Counted from the first letter of the stretch, positions 33,001-46,800 are shown. The stretch: 64,000 nt of DNA from Acorus gramineus (GCA_030737835.1 CM060850.1:10173877-10237876); one strand, 5' to 3'. Numbers and translations: made by a program. The notes: generated by a model from the sequence alone, not told the origin.

Positions 33001-36000
33001 TATGATTCATCAATTAAATTAAAACCAAGGAGGTTACTTTATTTTTGTGTGTAGCCAGATGGCATATCATCACACAAGATCAGAACATATTTCAAAGAGA
33101 AAAACAGAAGAATGGAACACAAAAAACAAACCTTAATTGTATGTGTAAGTCGTGGAGCTTTATATTTCTGATCACCCAGTAGTGTACGACTGTCTATTAA
33201 AGCTGTTGGTTGACTAGCAAGCTTGCTCCCTTCTTTGCTATGAGGTTCACTGCAGGGACGTTTCCTGTCTTTCTCAGGAGGCCTTGCTATTGACACCTGA
33301 ACGTACAGAGACTTTGATTACTTTCACTTCATTTTAGCCCACATTATTGTCTGCCAAGACCATCAAGCACATAATGTAGCATAAATTATATATTCCTGCC
33401 TGAATCTTGAGTGGTGGACCCTTATGGGGTCCTTCGACTATCTGCCCATCCATGTCCCTGATCACAGAGTCTAGATCCTGTGGGTAACATGAGCGAAGAA
33501 TCAGGCAAAGCACGACTTCCACAAAAAAAAATTGGCATAATTCGTGCAAGCAGTACAATTATTCACAGTGAAGGTGGTCCATCATTAAAGAGATGAACGT
33601 GCAGTATGTAATTGGTTTTTGATTGTGATATCCTCTTACAATATGCAATGCTTTAAAGAATAAAACATATGGGAAAAGTAGTCTTGACAATAGGTAACCT
33701 AAGCACATTCTACTCCCTGATTATCTTAGATATACAAAAGACCATATCCAGTTTAGCTAATAAAAGTTTCAGAATTTAAATTTTCATTTAAGTTGTCAGT
33801 AAGAAGATGCTTGTGACATGCAAAGGTGGAAGAGTAATATTTTTGTGACATTCATAAATAAAGAATTTAAAATGTTGTCTCAGACGTCAGGAAGGATCAT
33901 TAAGTGTAATCAATCTGGTGAAAAGCAAATAACAGTGATGCTAGGCTCACCGAGCGTTTAGCAAAGTGAACAAACCCGACTGGAAAGTGGCTCCTCCTGG
34001 ATAAGGCCACCTTTTCTATCTGAAACAAAAAAATCTCTTCCAGTTAAGAACTCCTAGTTCCATATTTAGTGACAACTCAAAGGAAAAAAAACTTAAATCT
34101 TCTACCATTCCAAATGGTTTGAATAGTTGCATCAGGTAATCCTCATCTGCATTTGAAGGAAGATTACCAACGAAAGCAACCTTCGTCTGGAACACAAATG
34201 TTAAGAAATGCATATATTAAAACTCCATAAATAAAACATCAAAACTAGTATTGTCGCATAAGATTCAAAATTCAAAGTTTTTTTCAATGCATTACAGTTT
34301 CAAGTACTTCAGGAGAAACTTCAGGTTCCTTCTCAACCCAATCCACAGTAGGATGCCATTTACCATCAAGCAGAAAGTCTGATTTGGACCCAAACCGATA
34401 AGCACGTGCTGCAGCCTGTGATTGAATGTTTCAATAGGACAGGATCAAATGCTTATGATCTGGGATGATGATCATGGATTAGGTGTGGTATTTTGGCAAG
34501 TTGTCATCATAACTGATCAAGACCCATGTGATTGGTGTGGTTCAACCAGACAGACATGAAATTATGTTTTCTTGGAAAGGGAGTTGATGATTCATTGATA
34601 TGAGTAGCACTCGCAAAGAAGCTCATGGAATGAAAATCAACTTGTTCCAAGAGTCAACTGTGTTCATTCACTCATATTGTTGAAAATACCAAAAGTTCAA
34701 AGGTCAATTGAACTACCGTTTCCACCGTCATCTTTGTTAAAATTAACTCCATCGATTCCAATTTATCAAACAAAGAATACTGATTCAAAGAAAGAATGAT
34801 GTTTCACAAAACTCATCCATGTCATGAATAAATAGGTTGATCAAATGAAAAAATTGCAGGTTTCCAAACCATGCTAGGAGTTGATGTGTATGGCCAGGGA
34901 TATGTATGTTAGCATTACTACAAAGGATTGCTTTCTTTTGTATGTTGTTTAAAGTCCCATCAAGTTTTCTTTGATCAAATATAGATATAGATCTTTATGT
35001 CATATTCAATTCGGATAGCTGAGAACATATTTGCACCCAACAATGGTGTCCTCAAGCAAGATAAATTCAAATAATCTAAGATTCTTCCCTCCATCTTTAT
35101 TTTGCATTGTGTTTTCCAGCGTCAAAGTTTTCAAATCATGCTCATACACAGATATGGTGTATACAGAGATGATAGTGCATGAACAAATAAATTACCCATA
35201 TATATGGTAATGCTTCCAGATAAACAAGGCAATTATATGTAATATTATACCAAAAATAAGAAACAATTTTCTTTTTCTTATCTCTAACAGCTAAAAAGGG
35301 TATTCTATTGATGTTACCACATAAGAAATGGTGGAAATTGGAAAATCAGACACAGTAAAAAAAGATAAGTTAAAAGAGTAGGACAGAAAAGAGTAAAAGA
35401 TGTAATGATCATATATGCAACTCTGGTGATGCTGTTTGATTCTTTCTGTTAGTCGAGTCAAAAGGTTCACGAAATAATAATAGCATTTCTGGTTAGTTGT
35501 CTTGTTTGTCATTTGAGATCCTAAATTTATTTATCTAAAAGATGCAAATTCTTGGTTGGTCATAGGGGATCAAGTAATAGAAAGAAGGCAACAAGAATAA
35601 TTGGAAAAGTCATCCAGATGGTTTTCTTTTGTGAAAAAAGAGTGCTATCAAGAACACACTTGTTCAATTGAACTGGAAAAACATCCTAAATACGTGGAGC
35701 AATTAGAAGGATTCAAGCCTAAGATAGGAGATTATAGGAAAGATTTATATGAAATGATCAAAGATCTGCACGATTACACAGAGCTCAAAAGGCGCACGAT
35801 CAATGTAAGTTCTGAAAGAGCCATTAAACCAGAAGAAGAAAATGACAATATTAGTACACAGGTCAATCATAACTACAGAGTAAGCTACATAAAGTTTAAA
35901 TCGCTCAGATTTATGAAAGAATATACAATATTATGAAAAAAATGACATGAGAACAGCTTACCCCATGAGAAGAAAATCGCACAAATGCAAAACCTCTGTT

Positions 36001-39000
36001 TTCAAGCTTTTTCCCTGCTGAAGAATCCTTGGTATTGGCTTGAATTGCGAGATCAACAGATAGAACATCTGGAAAGGCCTATGCAAAACAAGCCACTACT
36101 TATTGAGGATCCTCACATGAATCTCTAAATTAATTCCCTAAAAGCTTGAATACTAATTCTTACCTGGCGAATCAATTTATCAAATTCTTCAAAGCTCCAA
36201 TCTGGAACGGAATAAAAAAACATAAAGAACTAGCTAGAAAAACTTATAAAGACCATCATTGACAAGTGAAGTGCAAACACAAACCAGTCAAAGAATCTCA
36301 ACATAGGATCTGAGTAATGGAACTGCTTACCTTTACGTAGATTTCCAAAAAACAAGGTATCTTGATCAGTTGACTGAGCAATGCCAATCTTTTTTCCATT
36401 GAGCTACAAAAATAACATTGTAAAATATACTGAAATGTCTGTAAAAATAAGCAGATGTCCCATCAAGAGTGTATGATTAAAACCGGAAAATACAATGACC
36501 CAATTAAACGCCTTCCTCCTTGGTTAATGGTGATTCTAATCAACTTGCAGACTTGATAAATCGACTCCAACAACAATGAATCCGGGAGTATTTTCAACAA
36601 TTTTATTTAAACATATTTCATACCTAAATACCCAGTTAAAAAATTGCAAGTAAAATGTTTTGAATACTAAGAATAGCTCTAATTAAAGCAACCTTTAGAT
36701 GGTTGGACAGCGTTAAATTGGACATACAAAAAGATCATTTTTGTTTTATATTTGAAACATTTATAGTACTTGATGCCTGTCCAGCAGAAATTGACCATAA
36801 AGATAGATAAAATGGTGAAAAGTAATGATATTGACCATCTTCATGGAATGATAGTTTGTTTTGGCATTCCCTGAATGACACGGGCGAACTGGAAATGGTT
36901 TAAAGGAAACAATTCTGATCAGCCATTTGTCCATTATCGCATTTTAGAAAGAAAAAAAAATGTGGTGTTAAGATGGGGTTGGTGGAGAACGACAACCTCT
37001 GTCAGATATATATAGAAAAAAGAACTTAAACCATTTTAAAATCATTACATATTAAATTATTACCATAAACCCATCCTTTTCTTTTTGAGCTTTGACAGCA
37101 GCCTCTTTTGATGCAAATCGTACAAAACAAAATCCCTGCATTAAAATGGGGAGAAAGAAGATTATATCACAAGATCACCAAATGATAAACCAATTGGAAG
37201 GAGAAAGTTATGTACATGTGAACAGGGAAAAAATGAAAAAACATAAAACTAGACCTTCGTCATCCGAACCTCCAAAACTTCTCCATATGGAGAACACATC
37301 TGCAACAAGAACCACAAAATGAGAGGTTGAAAATCGATGTATATCATGCACAAGAGTGGGGTGTTGTAAAGAATTTGGGTTGAACTTTTCTAGAAGAAGA
37401 CGGATGGGAAATGGAAAGAGATGTGGGTCCAATAAATGAGGTATGGTTTCTCACATTACTTTCCTATATATTTACAAGGAGGAATAGGAAAAATATAAAT
37501 ATGGAAAAGTGAAATACTGAATATTACTTTCACTAGGAATGGCATTTAATCCAGTTGAAAAACACAGGACACATCTTTTTATGTAATTAAATTGTATAGA
37601 AAGTTTTTTTTTCTCCTGAGAAAAATAGAATTTTTACTTCTTCAAAAAAAAAACAAATATATATAGAATGTTTAAGTTTAACTACAGCAGATTAGAAGAT
37701 TACAATACTTCATATCCATTACTAGGGAATTATTGTAAGGCTCAAATCTGTCATCAATTATGACATTGTTCCTTAAACATGGAAACCTTTTCTAAAATGG
37801 ATCTGAAATTTTTCACAAAGTTCAATCATCTTAATAAGCAATAGAGAATGAACAAAGAGAAAGAGGTGCATTCAGAAGAGAGACTATGAAACATTATCTC
37901 TAATCTAAGCTTTTTAAAATTTGCATCCTTCTTCAGTTGGTTCAGGTCAGTAAAATTAAAAAAAAAAATGGAAGGACACAGAATGCCGATAGCAAACCTT
38001 TGTGATCTCAATCCAAAACATTCAAAATAATGAAAACAAAATAGATCTATTTTCAGATGAAGATAAGAAGGCTCGGGTCATATATACAAAGTATCGGAAA
38101 CTTATTTGAGTAGATGCATCGGAATTAGCTTCCCAATTTATAAAGACTAAGGTCTGAATTACACATACTGAAACAGGTCATGCATTCCCATGGTCTTCAA
38201 TCAGCTTCCAAGATAACTATATCAAGAAGAATCGTCTAAAAGTGTGACCTTTTTTTGTGAAAGAGAGAGAAAGTGATTTCCACTAAGTTTTATAATCAAA
38301 CTGGTAAACAACAACAACGTAAAAGCACTGATCTCCTCAGTCTTTAGCATATGTACAGCCCAATCATTTAAGAAGCACGCAACACTAGCCTGCATGTTTC
38401 GATGTCGGTATTTATCTAAAAAGATCATAAGAAATTAAGTAAAAAGAACAAACCTCACGGATCATACTATCAGTTACAGACCGAGCCAAGCCTCCTATAA
38501 AGATTTCTGCGCCTTTTGTTCGGTTCTCTGCCCAGCCCACCATGCCCAACAAAAAAACAAGCATCACCACTGTCAGATCTCATCCATGACGCTCTCTATC
38601 AACTTAAAAATTAAAATAAATTATACTGACCCCGTTCTTTCGCAGAAATGCCATATGTGGTTTTTGCCTGCAGAAACCCATAAAAAGGAAAACATTAAAC
38701 TCCACAAATGAAATGATTAAGAATTGTCAAAAGGAACAAAATTTTGATAGGTGAAATGCAGAGCATGTATTAGCAATATAGTCCTCAAGAATCAATAAAT
38801 ATAAAAACAGTGATGAAACTTCCATTATTGCACCCAATGTCCTATACCAATGCATACTCCACTTCAAGCATTCATTAAATAATACAATATACATGAACCT
38901 TAAATCAAACTAAAAAGCTAACAGTCATTCTGGTTATTCAGTACCCAAAAATGTGGGAATTGGAAGGCAAGCCAAGCGGCCATCGCTGGAAAAAAAAATG

Positions 39001-39402
39001 AAACCCACCACCTGACATGGATAGACAACAATCTCCAAAACAAAAGAATTGAAGTGTTTTTCCACCCATCACACATAAATTTCACATTTCAAAGATCAAA
39101 ACTCACTAAGATCAGATTCATCTCCCATTATAAAATCAGATATGAATAACATGGTCTTTGTCCTCATCAAATTATGAACAAACGAAATGGGATATCCAAA
39201 AATTAAAAAAAAAAATGATCAATTCAATGCCAATACGATTCACACGTTCACACAACTCTACAGAGAACCCAAAACAATTACATGTGAAAATGCACGTGGT
39301 ACCGGAAGATCGGATTTTGAACACAAAATACGGACAAAACAACGATCGGTGCATTCCGATAATTGGTTTGAAGTGTTGTTGAATTCCAATTACCTCCGCC
39401 AT
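30047..39402 (-). CDS. Three-RRM RNA-binding protein, hnRNP Q/R-like
   Basis: Eighteen exons (minus): 39402-39394, 38667-38631, 38527-38454, 37299-37255, 37135-37064, 36403-36331, 36201-36164, 36078-35962, 34415-34296, 34186-34106, 34019-33951, 33477-33400, 33296-33132, 32697-32590, 32247-32179, 32095-32033, 31617-31457, 30386-30047. They give one open frame of 572 aa. RRM1 (about residues 22-90) has EIFIGGL and GFCFVRFA. RRM2 (about 95-165) has TLFFGNL and GFAFVRFS. RRM3 (about 196-270) has VAFVGNL and GFVHFA. The arrangement is that of plant hnRNP Q/SYNCRIP-like proteins, which act in nuclear RNA processing. The C-terminus carries a doubled KFDPFTGxP motif (residues 540-560). The first coding exon is only MAE. 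Intron 12 has a GC donor. The 5' end is supported by an ATG just before a good GT donor; an extra upstream exon cannot be excluded. Confidence 0.88.
30755..30940 (+). mobile_element. SINE in the last intron of the RRM gene, with TSD
   Basis: A tRNA-like head has an A-box-like GAGTTGGCTAGCACC (about 30771-30785) and a B-box-like GTTCAATTCCC (about 30811-30821). The body ends in an A-rich tail (30926-30940). Flanks AACTCTCCTTGTGCTAC (30738-30754) and AACTCTCCCTGTGCTAC (30941-30957) are a 17-bp target duplication with one mismatch. It lies antisense to the host gene. Confidence 0.8.
32440..32520 (-). mobile_element. Probable SINE 3' fragment in an RRM-gene intron
   Basis: In reverse complement the segment has a B-box-like GGGATCAAACCCC, then GGGGGCACCGATTTTC and an A-rich tail. 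The same word order is found at 58940-59050 in the PRS4 intron, suggesting one SINE family. No target duplication was resolved. Confidence 0.35.
34416..35961 (-). other. Long intron 8 of the RRM gene
   Basis: This 1.5-kb intron holds an open plus-strand frame of 111 codons at 35601-35936 (see findings). Otherwise it is AT-rich with nothing recognisable. Confidence 0.6.
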
Positions 39403-39728
39403 TGAAGGAAAGATTGAAAGCTCGCTCGGGCTATAGAGAGAGTGAGTGACAAGTGAGAATAGTTTGCACAGAAACCCTAGGAAAAAAAGGGGGGGAAAAC
39501 AAGAGCATCGGAAGCTCTGTTCTCTGTATAACTGTATGGAGGGTGTCAGCTATCGTACACCGTTGATTCACCGCTTCAGAAACATTTTCAGTCAATCGTG
39601 GCCGTTCATTTACAGATGAAGAAACGGAGTCTGACAACGTAATGGGCCGGGTCAACAATTCGGGGCTCATCAATCCCAGTTTCACTTTTGCACCCTTTTT
39701 AAATTTTTTTTTTAAAACAAAGATAATG
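39403..39728. promoter_or_regulatory. Upstream region of the RRM gene
   Basis: This stretch lies directly upstream of the start codon at 39402 and should contain the 5' untranslated region and core promoter. The minus strand has a CT-rich leader (ACTCACTCTCTCTATAGCCC near 39450-39430). No clear TATA box is seen. Confidence 0.35.
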
Positions 39729-39991
39729 TTACATCTAATCTCATTTTCAGTTTCAATTCCAGTCTACATGTGTTTTTAATTTTTTAAAAATAATATATCT
39801 TATCTAATGAGATACATGTCTTTATAAAAAATGAAGTATACACTCTAATGAATTACATGTATATGTATTTATAAAAAATGTAAAAAAATTCTTTCAAAGC
39901 ATATGCCTTGTTAACGTGAGCATATGCGTCTTTAATTTTTTATCGACGCATGTAGGACTGGAATTGAAACTGAAAATGAATCTGGGTGTAA
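39729..39991. mobile_element. Short MITE with ~45-bp terminal inverted repeats
   Basis: The left end has CATTTTCAGTTTCAATTCCA (39742-39761) followed by GTCTACATGTG. The right end (39947-39991) is its near reverse complement, with CGCATGTAGGACTGGAATTG and then AAACTGAAAATG. The 263-bp element has no coding capacity. The target duplication is not clear. Confidence 0.65.
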
Positions 39992-42797
39992 TAGCGCCAT
40001 AAAATAATATATATATCATGAGATGTGCACTTAAAATATATAGATATACACACACACACATTAATGGTATGCACTTATTCATAAAATGAGTAAAAGATTT
40101 CTATGAGATATATAACTGGAACTTGTTACACTGAATGCAATATGGCTAACGAGGTATATGAGACAGGCAACACTTATTTGAATATGTCTTGCTTGAAGCC
40201 AAAATTTGTAACTGAATAATACTATGACATTCACTTTTTCCAACTCAAATTCAATCCACACTCATTTTGACATTTTTAAAATAACATATATAATCAATGA
40301 GATATGTACTTTTTTATAAAATGAGGTATGTGTTATACTGTTTTATTTGTTCTCATTTATAGTAAAATTTTATAACAAGATATTTTATCTCATTATGATG
40401 AGTATACATTAATAAGGAGGTATACGAGATAAAAATGAGATTTGAAAAAGAGACGTGCGGAACGTCTGTTTTGATCATGTATTTATTTGGGTGCTAAACT
40501 AAATATATATATATATATTAGATTCATGAAATGACAAAAATTTGGAGATTTTTTTATTGGAAATATATAATAAAGTATTTTTTTTGTAAGAATATAAAGT
40601 ACATAGTCGAATAAATTTCATACATTTTATGCTTCACCTAGTAAAATACACATTTGACATAATAATGTAATATGTGATTTGATGGGGCACAGGTAGAAAT
40701 ATATCTCCCTCCATAAATGGGTTTAGAATAAGTAGTGGGATAAGGGATAATTATGGGGATAAGTGAGTGGGATGACAGTTTATTCATGTTTGATATAAAA
40801 TTAATTAAGATAAATTACAGACAGTTGTCCCAATTTTAAAATAAACATGAGAATATCTCGTTCCACCTAAGGTTGGAATATAATATATCATTACTTTTTA
40901 TCTCAGTTATGACAAATATAAATATAAATAAAATTGATGGATTTTTTATCGCCTAAAATTAAAAGCAACTTATCTTTAAAATCTTAACCCCTTGTCAAAT
41001 TAATTCTAGCTACACCAATAAATTCTTCAAAATAAAACTTTTGTCATGTTGTAGATTCATAGTATGACTTATAACCTAAGTAAAAACATTCTAAAAATGC
41101 CAAAAGTTTAAATCAACAAACTTTAATATTCCTATTGACACATTCACTATCAATAGTAACATCTCATCATTAAAGCTTTGTCTCATTAATATTACATCAG
41201 CTAAGACTTTGGACGCTAAACACTAATCCCATTGGATGACAAAATAATATGCCATTAATCGAACCTTTACCTAAAAAAAAATATTACATCAGTTGTATTA
41301 TATTATATTTATATATGATATGAAACATGAAAATTGATAACTTTACACGTGGCCAACATTGAACACGAAAAATATGATGTTTTTCTTTGAATAAGTATTG
41401 CAGTTAACATGTGTGTTGAATTTTTAAAAAAAACACATGTATTTTCATAAAGTATATATAAGCTCTGATAAATTTTATATCTATCAGTAAAAAAATATGC
41501 ATATATTTCATTGTGCAAAACATATACTTTAGATGTGCATAGTGTCCCATAACATTTGGACAGATTTTTCAATATAAAAATTTAAAGAGGAGATCCAAAC
41601 ACATTTTCCTAATGAGTTTAAAATGTATAATAAAAAATCAAAAGGAAAAAATACATACAACCCCAGTCTTACTAAACACCACCGTACCCCCTCAATTTTT
41701 TCGAAATCCATATCACACCCCCAAAAACTCAATGTAAATACAAATACAAGCTAAGTTAATTAACTTGTGACTTACCTGTGATGTATTCAACCCCATATAT
41801 AATAAAACGTGCTAAAATTTATCTTGAAGACTTTTGAATGATGCAAAACATGTTTTTTTTTTTTTGCAGTTAGAACTTTTGGGATAAGATATTCTTTGCT
41901 GTCATGAATGATGTTTCTGCCATAAAGAAACACCATGGTTATGTTGAGTGATGCCAAACTTTTTCTTTTTCTTTTCCTTTTTTGCAGAGCATCTCATAAG
42001 AGTCTTTGGAAGGAATCAAACACCTTGCTTTCCCAATGAAAGCTTGAAATAACTTCTCATAAGTTTTTTTAAAGAAAACTCCATTGTCAACTCCCAAGGA
42101 AGATTTTGTACTCTTCCTCACTTTTCAATCTCTTTCATGTTCTTTTAAGCTATCATACGTTTAGAAATCTATTTAAAAAGTATGATAGTGAATAAATAAT
42201 TTAGTAAAATCAATTTCTAATAAGTTCACTTTATTTGTATTTTTAAAAGTTTGAAAATCCATTTAAAAATATGATTTTGCATAAAGCAATTTAATAACAC
42301 TCGAATTTTAGAAAGTTTATTTTTTAAAAACATTTGTACTAAAAGTTAGAAACAAACTATTTAATTCTATGTTTTAGGAACAGTTTGAGAGCATATTTAC
42401 ATTTTTTTCCTGTAAATCAAAAACATGTTCAAATGAATCCAACATCCACTAAAAACAAAAACAAACTTTTTAATTAAATAGTTGTTAACCGTTTAGAAAA
42501 CTCTTTCAATTTTTTCAGAAGTAAAAAACAAGTCTAAAGGATTTTCCAAATGGCCAAGCTGTAATGATAGATTTCTACCTATTTTGAAGATTTTCATTAA
42601 AGATTTTCTATTTTTTAAACCCACCAACTCTAATGGTTAATATTCAAATTGTATCATGTAAATCTTCAAATTACTATTTCAAAATTTAAATACTCATACT
42701 ATGGTGATGTCACACAATCACAACATGTGTCAAATAACAATCTATAAACTATCTATGCAATATATTCCATTACAAGTTTTTTTCACAATAAAAAAAA
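39992..42797. other. AT-rich intergenic DNA, no gene seen
   Basis: Simple AT tracts include TATATATATA near 40504-40518. A segment near 41650-41770 resembles one arm of the foldback elements seen elsewhere in the window. No coding region is supported. Confidence 0.45.
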
Positions 42798-43340
42798 GGG
42801 TTATTTAGTTTTCAACCCCTTGAAAGCAAGCATATTATCAAAAAAACCATTTCAAAAATTGAGTTGATTATTAACCCTTTGTAAAGTTATTACGTCTTAT
42901 TAAAAAACCCCAACCATTTCGGGTTATTTATTTTCTATCCCTCCTACAACAGGTAAATTATTAAAAAAAAAAACCGTAAAAAAAAATTATTATTTTAAGA
43001 CACCTACAGATTGTAGTTGTCTTTGTAAAAAGTTTAGTTATATCTCATGTTATAAAAACCGTTAAAACATTATTTATACGAAATCAGTATGAATAGTTTC
43101 TACAATGCATTAAACGTGTGCAATTTTTATGAAGATAATCTGCATTTGAAGGGTCCTAAAATAATAATATGTATTTGGAGGAGTTTTTAAATTATTTATT
43201 TATTTAGAAGGGGTAGAAATTAAACATTGGATTTTTTAATAAGATGCAAAACTTTGTAAGGGGTTAATAATAAATTCATTTTTTATAGGAACTTTTCAAT
43301 AATTCACTAGTTTTATCAGAGGTGAAAACTAAAAAACCCA
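42798..43340. mobile_element. Foldback element (long inverted repeat)
   Basis: The left arm has GGGTTATTTAGTTTTCAACC, GATTATTAACCCTTTGTAAA and then TCTTATTAAAAAA. The right arm, in reverse complement, reads TTTTTTAGTTTTCACC, TTATTATTAACCCCTTACAA and then TCTTATTAAAAAA. The arms are about 130 bp and the element about 540 bp. No coding content is present. Confidence 0.55.
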
Positions 43341-43609
43341 GCTTGATAAATGCAAATGTTGGAAAAATCTACAGGCTAAACTCAGCTTGATAAATAATCA
43401 TCCCTTTAATTTTATAATACCAAGTGATTAATCAGTCTTGTGACTCATACCATCACCACAAATTCATACACGAAATTGAAGAGACATATCATAGGATAAT
43501 CTTGGCGTGTCAATCCCTTATTTTTCATTAATCAATCTTATAGAGTAAATTTTTGTTGATTTCTTAAGATAAAGATAATCTCAAAGCATAAGCTACCTAC
43601 ATTTTTATC

Positions 43610-43816
43610 ATGTTCTTATTGGGAACAATAAACATTTTTTTGTTTTTTTGTATAGCTGATGCACAATGTCACACAATGTACGTTACCCATATTAGATGCC
43701 CAAGTTGGATAAGATCAGGGAATATCTTATTATGCACAGGTCAATCATCTTTCAATGGTTCTATACATGACAACATTTGGCTTGTCACAAGTAACAACAC
43801 CATAAATGGGTGGTGA
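43610..43816 (+). CDS. Hypothetical small ORF with signal-peptide-like start (doubtful)
   Basis: An open frame of 68 codons starts MFLLGTINIFLFFCIADAQC, which resembles a secretion signal, and contains three further Cys residues. I do not recognise the sequence. A possible 3' splice site (TTTTTGTATAG) lies inside it at about 43654, so it could also be an exon remnant whose coding part starts there. It sits alone in AT-rich DNA with no partner exon recognised. Confidence 0.15.
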   Translation: MFLLGTINIFLFFCIADAQCHTMYVTHIRCPSWIRSGNILLCTGQSSFNGSIHDNIWLVTSNNTINGW

Positions 43817-46800
43817 ATATTGCTGATATAACTTCTATAAACCTTATATTTGCATGCACGTCCTTGTGTAGATTCATGATTATTTATATACCCTTAATTT
43901 TTTTTAATTAATTCTTGGGGTTGCACATGTGAGTTCATAGGTCATGTGTGTTTAAGGAATATTTTGCCCATTTTTATAATTCTCGGATTTAATTGAAATG
44001 AAATTAATTAAAATTTTAATTTGCATGTTGAAAGAATACAAATATATAATTTGCCGTTTTGTAAATCTGTTAAAATGATCATTAGAAGATATTTCATTAA
44101 AAAATACAGTGAGGACATAAGTATGTAAAAAAGGAAAAGTATATATACAACTAAATTCATGTGAAAAAAAATATTCGAAGAATTCAACAAATGCTTCAAA
44201 AAATGCTAGAGATAATTAAGCTTGTCTTATGGTCCTATTTGTATATTTCATAAAAACATATTTTATTAATGAAATATACAATGAAAGATAATTAAACTCA
44301 AATGAATATTGAATGCTTCAGAATATACACAAAAAGAAGGATTAAACTAGTATACATTAAGTTAGTAAAAACACTACAAATGAGACTGTACAAAGAACTA
44401 TGTAGATCAACTCCCATATCTTAATAATGTTATCAAGATTTGAAAGCAATCAACAAACAACAAAATTGTGTTTTGTTCGCACCATAGAAGACTACAAAGT
44501 GAGTGTGTGAATGTAATCCAAATAATGGGTCCCCAATTCAGGAACTTTTCTCACATTGGAAAACAACAAAAAGAATATAAAAAAGAAATCATTAAGACAG
44601 ACTGTAACGCAGCGTGAAATTGATAAAAAGATCCAATCAGCGTTGAGATCTCATAAACTTCTTGAATCCACAAGGAATCCTTGAATCCACAAGAAATCTT
44701 TGAATCCAAAAGGAAGAAAGCCTCAAAATACAGGAAATTCGAAATATTATTGATAAAAACTTTTTTTTTTTTTAAAGGCCTAAATGAATTAATTTTAAAA
44801 AAATAAGAATTGTTAGTTGTATAACAACTAATCAGAAGATCTCCTCGATATATTTCACCATGTAAATTTTTGTGCGATTCTGATATCGTGACCATTGATT
44901 TGTAAGTTATTTGGTGGACCTCTTTTAGTGATTCCATTTGCATAATCTGTCCTACATCAGACTGTTGAATGGACCACACCTTTCATTTAAGTTGCAACTC
45001 CTCTCTTCTTCTTCTTTTTTCTTTTTTCATCAAAAACACATACCTTTCTCTCAAAGCGTTACCACTAGCTAGCTTGCTTGTTTTAAAGGCCCACTCTTTA
45101 ATTTATTCAATCCATTCTTATGTTTATGTTTAATATATTAATTAAGGTGTTTTCCATTCCAATTAAAATAAAATCATTCACTGATTCCTAGCTTTCACTT
45201 GTAGACTTACTAACCTCAATTGATTAATCAATCTTGCATGGTTTGACTCAGCTCCAACTTAAGATGCTTATCATATTCACCATAGTTATGAAGGCATTGA
45301 TGGGCAGTCTCATTTCATTAATGAAACATATGTTTTGGTAGATGACACATATAATTTTAAATATTTTTACATTTAGAATGTATATATATTTTTGAAATTA
45401 AAGTAATGTTTCATTACACTCCAAAAGTTAAATAAATGATGTTTCATCCAACCTTGTTTTTAACCCCTACCCATTTGTTTGAGAATTGAGATCTTATGCA
45501 TTTATATGAGATAATTAAAATTTATTATATATATGACCTCTACACATGACTGGGAAGGTAAAAGTGAAAAAAATGTTAAATACCATTTCCATCCCAAATA
45601 TATATAGTACATGTTTGTTAAAATTTATAAGCTGTAGATTATCGCTTTTAATTTAAAATAAGTAGTTGTTACATATTTATTTAAACTTATTGAAATTTAT
45701 TTAAATTAAAAATAACTTTAAAAAGTCATAATCTCTAAGCTGGGTTAGAGGTGCTTTTTAAATTATAACTTGTGGATTATTTTTTTTAAAAAAATCCATT
45801 GGACATTTATACCCTTCACTTTATTTACTAAGGATATGTCTTTTCATCTTCTCTAAATATTTCTTTCATCTTCTAAAAATTTGAGATAACACATGTAAGA
45901 TTAAAACTTTAGGTTGTAATTTTTTATTTTTTATTTTGGATAAAATCTAGATTATAGCTAGAGTATTTTGGTTGTGTTTTTTATTTAATAGAGATCAAGT
46001 TGTATATTTTTTTCTTTCAAGTTCTATTTTTTTTAATTAACATGAATCGAAGATTTTATTAATTTTTTATGTATCATTTAATGTTTATGAAAGATGAGTG
46101 GTCATCATCATTTTATAAGTAAAACCACATTCTTTTATCAAAGAAATTAAATTTAACTTCTCCTTTTAGAAGGGATATTTTTTACGATTACACAGCAAAA
46201 GGCTATTTTACAGTTTATTCTAACAAACATCCACAACTGCTTATTCTTTGCTTTTCAACAGCTACAACAAACATGTGAACTGCTCATCAATAAAGTTATA
46301 ATCTATAATCTATAAGTCATGATCTATAATCTGTAAATTTAAGCTACAACGTTGTAGTCCACATGCATTTTTATGAAATTAAAGTAATATATGTTTCCTT
46401 ATACTCTAAAAGTCAAATAAATAATGTTTCATCCAAACTTATTTTTGGAACCTTACCCATTTGTTTGAGATCTCATGCATTTATATGAAAATTCAAATTT
46501 TTATATGACCTCCACACATATGCATATGACTCGGAGGTTAAAGGTTGAAAAATATTAAACTCAACACAATTTTTTTGTTCCTAAATGCAGTCCACATTTT
46601 TTCAGGTGGAATATATGTACTTTTATATATTTTTAATGAAATGATATCTAGACTCATTTATAAAATGTGTATAAACTTTTTTCTTTTTTTTTTAAAAAAA
46701 TAGACTGTATATATAACTGATCAATAATATTACATAAAGTCTGAATTTATTTTAAAAAGCATGGTGGAGAGGAGAGAAGACGTGTAGACGAGAATGAAGA

